This document shows positions 61,167 through 64,000 of a stretch of 64,000 nucleotides of DNA, one piece after another. Position numbers and translations under genes: made by a program. The DNA lies in assembly GCA_014360905.1 (NCBI GenBank), contig JACIWW010000015.1, positions 1 through 64,000 on the forward strand, given 5' to 3'. The notes under the pieces are model-generated. The model was not told the origin of the DNA. It searched no databases and saw nothing but the letters and a program-made list of their open reading frames with translations. Origin of the DNA: Chloroflexota bacterium (GTDB taxonomy: Bacteria > Chloroflexota > Anaerolineae > UBA2200). Every line of letters begins with the position of its first letter. Position 1 is the stretch's first letter.

Positions 61167-61661
61167 ATGGAGTTATCGTCTAGGCCCACCATCGAAACCG
61201 AACTAGCCATTCGCGCGGGCGATTTAATGCGCCAAGGCTATCACTGAGCTGAGGCGGTTATGCTCGCCGTGGGCGGGTATCTGCTGGGAGAAATTCCCCC
61301 TCCTGTAGTCAAGATGGCCAGCACACTCGCTGGTGGTCTGGGTGGCACGCGTCAGGAATTGTGTGGTGCATTGAACGCGGGGGTGATGATCATTGGGGCG
61401 CTGTACGGGCGTACCCGTCCGGGAGAGGATGAGGCGGTAGCGCGTGAGTTGGCAGCGCGCTTCCGCGAGCGTTTCCTGACAACATTTGGTACGACCCAAT
61501 GCGCTCCGATACGTGCGCGGTTTGAGACGACTGGCAAATCTGGCTTCTGTGCACCAGTAGCCGAGCAGGCGGTGCTGCTTTTATGTACCGTGCTATCCGA
61601 GCAAGGCATCGTACTTTCATCCCCTGACACCTTCCCCAGCATCGATTGGGCGTGCGAATAA
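61167..61661 (+). CDS. C_GCAxxG_C_C family redox protein, probable selenoprotein (in-frame TGA)
   Basis: The 164-codon frame from ATG 61167 runs through an in-frame TGA at 61245-61247 (codon 27) and ends at a TAA. Upstream of the TGA the text reads AIRAGDLMRQGYH, and downstream AEAVMLAVGGYL, which is the family start 'GY-x-C-A-E-A-V' with the TGA exactly where the first conserved Cys belongs. The remaining conserved Cys are present: LCGALNAG (CGAxxG, about 73), TTQCAPI and SGFCAPV. A hairpin starting 14 bases after the TGA fits a SECIS. Family members are putative redox proteins. A shorter start at 61260 would avoid the TGA but lose the first Cys. Weak ribosome site before 61167. Confidence 0.65.
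61262..61278 (+). promoter_or_regulatory. SECIS-like hairpin
   Basis: GCTCGCC (61262-61268) pairs with GGCGGGT (61272-61278) with two G-U pairs, leaving a GTG loop whose first G is 22 nt after the TGA. Bacterial SECIS elements have such a stem and a G-U at the start of the loop at about this distance. Confidence 0.5.
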
Positions 61662-61668
61662 GGGTAGG

Positions 61669-62370
61669 TCAGTGGGCGTCCCTAACGCCTTGCTTTCTTC
61701 TAATAATGATTTGGCGCAACAGACGCCATGCCGTCAGCGGAGCAATGGAGGCCACCGTCAACGCGGGAACAAGGTACGGGGTCTTGGTTGTGTAGTGTAG
61801 CCGGGCACGCTGCAGGTTCGCCAGGAATTCTTGCGGCGTCTGAAAGTTGTCCATCTCTGTCCAGGCACGCCCAATTTCACAGGCAAAATGCCCATCGGAG
61901 CCGGCAGCTACAGGCAATCCATATCGTGCCGCCAACTCGCGAGCGCGTTGGTCATCGGCAGCGAAAGGGGCTCGTGCGTTATAGCCTTCGAGCACATCAA
62001 TCTGCTCGATGATCTCGTAGAGCTTGCGCTCCTCGATTTTCCCTGGCACGCCCCGTGCCAAGGGATGGGGGATAAAAACCAGTCCCTTTTGCTCACGGAT
62101 GCGCGCGATGGTTTCCTCTGCACTGAGATGGGGCGGGATGTGTTCCTCAATGAACAAGGCGGCGATGCCTCCGTGCATCGTGCCGATCTCTTCTCCCACA
62201 ATAACCTTGAATGGCGCCCATTCTCTTAGGCGAAGAGCGCCTTCGATTTCGTCATGGTCGAGGATGGCTACGCCATCCAGCCCTTTGCGTCGTACAACGG
62301 CAGATAGTTTCTCCAGTGAGAGGGCGCAGTCATAAGAGTAGCAGGTGTGGACGTGGAGGTCGAGGCGCAT
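61669..62370 (-). CDS. PHP-domain phosphoesterase
   Basis: The 233-residue protein has the PHP metal motifs HVHTCYSYDCALS (about 6-18), AILDHDEIEGA (about 35-45), FIPHPLARG (about 98-106) and GSDGHFACEIG (about 158-168). Such proteins hydrolyse phosphate esters, often with three metal ions. Substrate unknown. It follows the GT4 gene by 19 bases on the same strand. Confidence 0.9.
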   Translation of the reverse strand: MRLDLHVHTCYSYDCALSLEKLSAVVRRKGLDGVAILDHDEIEGALRLREWAPFKVIVGEEIGTMHGGIAALFIEEHIPPHLSAEETIARIREQKGLVFIPHPLARGVPGKIEERKLYEIIEQIDVLEGYNARAPFAADDQRARELAARYGLPVAAGSDGHFACEIGRAWTEMDNFQTPQEFLANLQRARLHYTTKTPYLVPALTVASIAPLTAWRLLRQIIIRRKQGVRDAH

Positions 62371-62389
62371 AGACAGTGGCTCAGTTTCT

Positions 62390-63583
62390 CTACCAGGCTA
62401 CCTTAGCACGTTCCGCAATGACGCGCTCATAGACGCGGATAGTTTGTTGCGCGATGCGCTGCCAATTGTACTCTTCCCGCACCACGCGGTAGGCATTTTC
62501 CGCACGCTGTGCAGCCCAATCGGGACGGGACAGGGTGTGGTTGATGCCCCAGGCCAGCGATTCGGGATTATCCGGATAAACGGTGATGCCTGTCTCAGCA
62601 TGTTTCACCACCTCTTGCAAGCCACCGACCAAGGAGACCACCACCGGCACTTTGGCCGCCATGGCTTCGAGAGCAACGATCCCGAATGGTTCGTACAGAC
62701 TCGGAAAGACGGCGCAAGAAGCTACTTTGTACAGGCGATCGCGGTCCTCATCGGGGATAAAGCCGGTGAACAGCACCTTGTCGCCAACGCCAAGGTCCCA
62801 AGCCCGGGCGCGTAGTGCAGGAATGAGGTCGCCTGTACCGGCAATGACGAACTTGGCGGCAGGGTTTTCGGCCAGCACGCGAGGCACGGCTTCGATCAAG
62901 ATGTGTACCCCTTTTTCGTGGACGATGCGCCCCACGTAGAAGACAATTTTCTCCTCCGGCAATGCGTACATGCTGCGGAAGCGAGACAAGTCCGCCCTTT
63001 CCAGGTGTTGGAAGCGATCTACCCTTACGCCGTTGGGAATAACGTCTATCTTGTCCGCTGGCGCCTTGAAGTAGTTGATCACTTCAGTGGCCATGTATTG
63101 GGAGCAGCAAATGATGCGCCAAGATTCGTAAGTCAGCCACCATTCCACGCTGTGGATAGCCCTTTGCATATCTGTAACCAGGTTGCCTCGCGCCCGTCCC
63201 TGTTCCGTAGCGTGGATAGTGCTGAGCAAGGGGATGCGAAAATTGCGTTTCAAGGCAGTGGCACTGAAGGCGGTCAGCCACTCATGGTTGTGAATCAGGT
63301 CAATGCCTTTTTCCTGGCAAAGAGCGCCACCTACTTGTTCCAGACGAATGTTGGTCTGCCACGCACTGGTGTAGAAATCGGGCATGGGCACGTCAGGCGG
63401 ATCCACGCGGTACACTGTAAGCCCATCAACCTCTTCCTTTGGTTCGCCACCAGCCCAACGCGGGGTGACTAAGTGTACTTCTACTCCTTCTTGGATTAGT
63501 GCAGGCACGAGTTCGGCTACATGGCGACCCAAGCCCCCCACAATATGCGGCGGGTACTCCCAGGATAGCATCAAGATGCGCAT
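62390..63583 (-). CDS. GT4 family glycosyltransferase
   Basis: The ATG at 63583 follows AAGGAG with a 9-base gap; the longer reading to 63643 is not needed. The 397-residue protein starts MRILMLSWEYPPHIVGGLGRHV, a glycogen-synthase-like GT4 start (the K/R-x-G-G-L loop), and has EPFGIVALEAMAAKVPVV (about 300-317), the E-x7-E motif. It transfers a sugar from a nucleotide diphosphate donor; targets may be glycogen, trehalose or envelope glycans. It is upstream of the PHP gene in one run. Confidence 0.9.
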   Translation of the reverse strand: MRILMLSWEYPPHIVGGLGRHVAELVPALIQEGVEVHLVTPRWAGGEPKEEVDGLTVYRVDPPDVPMPDFYTSAWQTNIRLEQVGGALCQEKGIDLIHNHEWLTAFSATALKRNFRIPLLSTIHATEQGRARGNLVTDMQRAIHSVEWWLTYESWRIICCSQYMATEVINYFKAPADKIDVIPNGVRVDRFQHLERADLSRFRSMYALPEEKIVFYVGRIVHEKGVHILIEAVPRVLAENPAAKFVIAGTGDLIPALRARAWDLGVGDKVLFTGFIPDEDRDRLYKVASCAVFPSLYEPFGIVALEAMAAKVPVVVSLVGGLQEVVKHAETGITVYPDNPESLAWGINHTLSRPDWAAQRAENAYRVVREEYNWQRIAQQTIRVYERVIAERAKVAW

Positions 63584-63741
63584 GCAGCGGGCTCCTTCCT
63601 CATAAGTAAATGGCACGAAGCGGGACACAGGACTTTTGCGCACTTCGTAGCTCTTGGCATCAATGCCAACCGCTCAAATTGGCAACTGCACACCAAAGGA
63701 TTATACTGTAGCATAGCAAGCAGTCCAAAAGGAGGGAAAGC

Positions 63742-64000
63742 ATGGAGAAGATCGCCGAAGCCATTCGCAAAGCATTGATGGAAGGAGAATTGCCTTGCGC
63801 ATCTGCTTTTGCTATCGCACAGCGTTTGAGCGTGGAGCCATTGCAGGTGGGGCAGACGGCGGATGAACTGGGCGTGCGGCTGTCCAAATGTCAATTGGGC
63901 CTCTTCGGATACGGTTCCAAGGCAGAGGGCAAGCATCGCCGCGTCAGACCAATGCCTGACGTGCCACCGCAACTCGCTGCGGCGATCAGAGCCGCGTTAG
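63742..64000 (+). CDS. Small Cys-containing protein, truncated at the right edge
   Basis: AGGAGG precedes the ATG at 63742; the frame is open to the end of the window (86 codons). It reads MEKIAEAIRKALMEGELPCASAF..., with LSVEPLQVGQTADELGVRL and a conserved-looking SKCQLGLFGYG (about 49-59). The LPC...SxCQLGLF pattern recurs in small proteins of anaerobic bacteria, often with HTH-like helices, but I cannot name the family. The C-terminus is missing. Confidence 0.75.
   Translation, partial: MEKIAEAIRKALMEGELPCASAFAIAQRLSVEPLQVGQTADELGVRLSKCQLGLFGYGSKAEGKHRRVRPMPDVPPQLAAAIRAAL

Noticed and set aside
61253-61268. GGCG/CGCC stem near the TGA as the SECIS element
   Set aside because: Its loop is only about 9 nt after the TGA, too close for known bacterial SECIS; the stem at 61262-61278 fits the distance better.

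Overview
The window looks like chromosomal DNA from a Gram-positive-type or monoderm-like bacterium of the Chloroflexota, most probably an Anaerolineae-like lineage. This is inference from gene content and style: Thr/Pro-rich tails on exported proteins, PadR-HAAS membrane modules, an ECF sigma factor with a FecR-type anti-sigma factor, an ATP-dependent DNA ligase of archaeal type, a class of short palindromic repeats, and strong Shine-Dalgarno sites. No rRNA is present, so the taxonomy cannot be fixed here.

Left part (1-12.9 kb): the N-terminus of a possible transposase, an orphan corrinoid (B12-binding) protein, an M20 peptidase, a small HTH protein, an ECF sigma/anti-sigma pair, then a PadR-controlled cluster with a textbook promoter and a perfect palindromic operator, encoding several small membrane proteins of unknown role. 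After it come a membrane-anchored degenerate HAD protein, a flavodoxin, an MFS transporter and a DEDD exonuclease.

Middle (12.9-40 kb): a split transketolase, imidazolonepropionase, D-amino-acid aminotransferase, a single tRNA-Lys(CTT), a self-contained putative ncRNA gene with its own promoter and terminator, a TPP enzyme/alcohol dehydrogenase/SCP2 operon, an encapsulin shell plus encapsulated ferritin cargo, two paralogous GT39-like membrane proteins, a class A PBP, a nitroreductase, two BASS-type permeases, alanine racemase, and a full branched-chain amino acid ABC transporter (livK-H-M-G-F) with a leader of about 400 nt.

Right part (40-64 kb): the conserved rpsB-tsf-pyrH-frr-uppS-cdsA operon, a membrane GAF/HTH regulator, a ferredoxin, the DNA ligase, a minus-strand operon (lipid kinase, acyltransferase, phosphoribosyltransferase, NUDIX), a GAF protein fused by deletion to a winged-helix remnant, glutamate dehydrogenase, an ArsR-controlled metal P-type ATPase operon ending in nadE, a terpenoid-cyclase-fold protein on a probable leaderless mRNA, a YIP1 protein, and a C_GCAxxG_C_C redox protein whose first conserved Cys codon is an in-frame TGA followed by a SECIS-like hairpin (probable selenoprotein). 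The window ends in a PHP phosphoesterase, a GT4 glycosyltransferase and a truncated small Cys-containing protein.

The items I rate most worth attention are the putative selenoprotein, the ncRNA unit, the encapsulin cassette, the membrane GAF/sigma-4-like regulator and the dispersed GGCGGAC palindromes. All motif and promoter calls were read by eye; no database search was possible.
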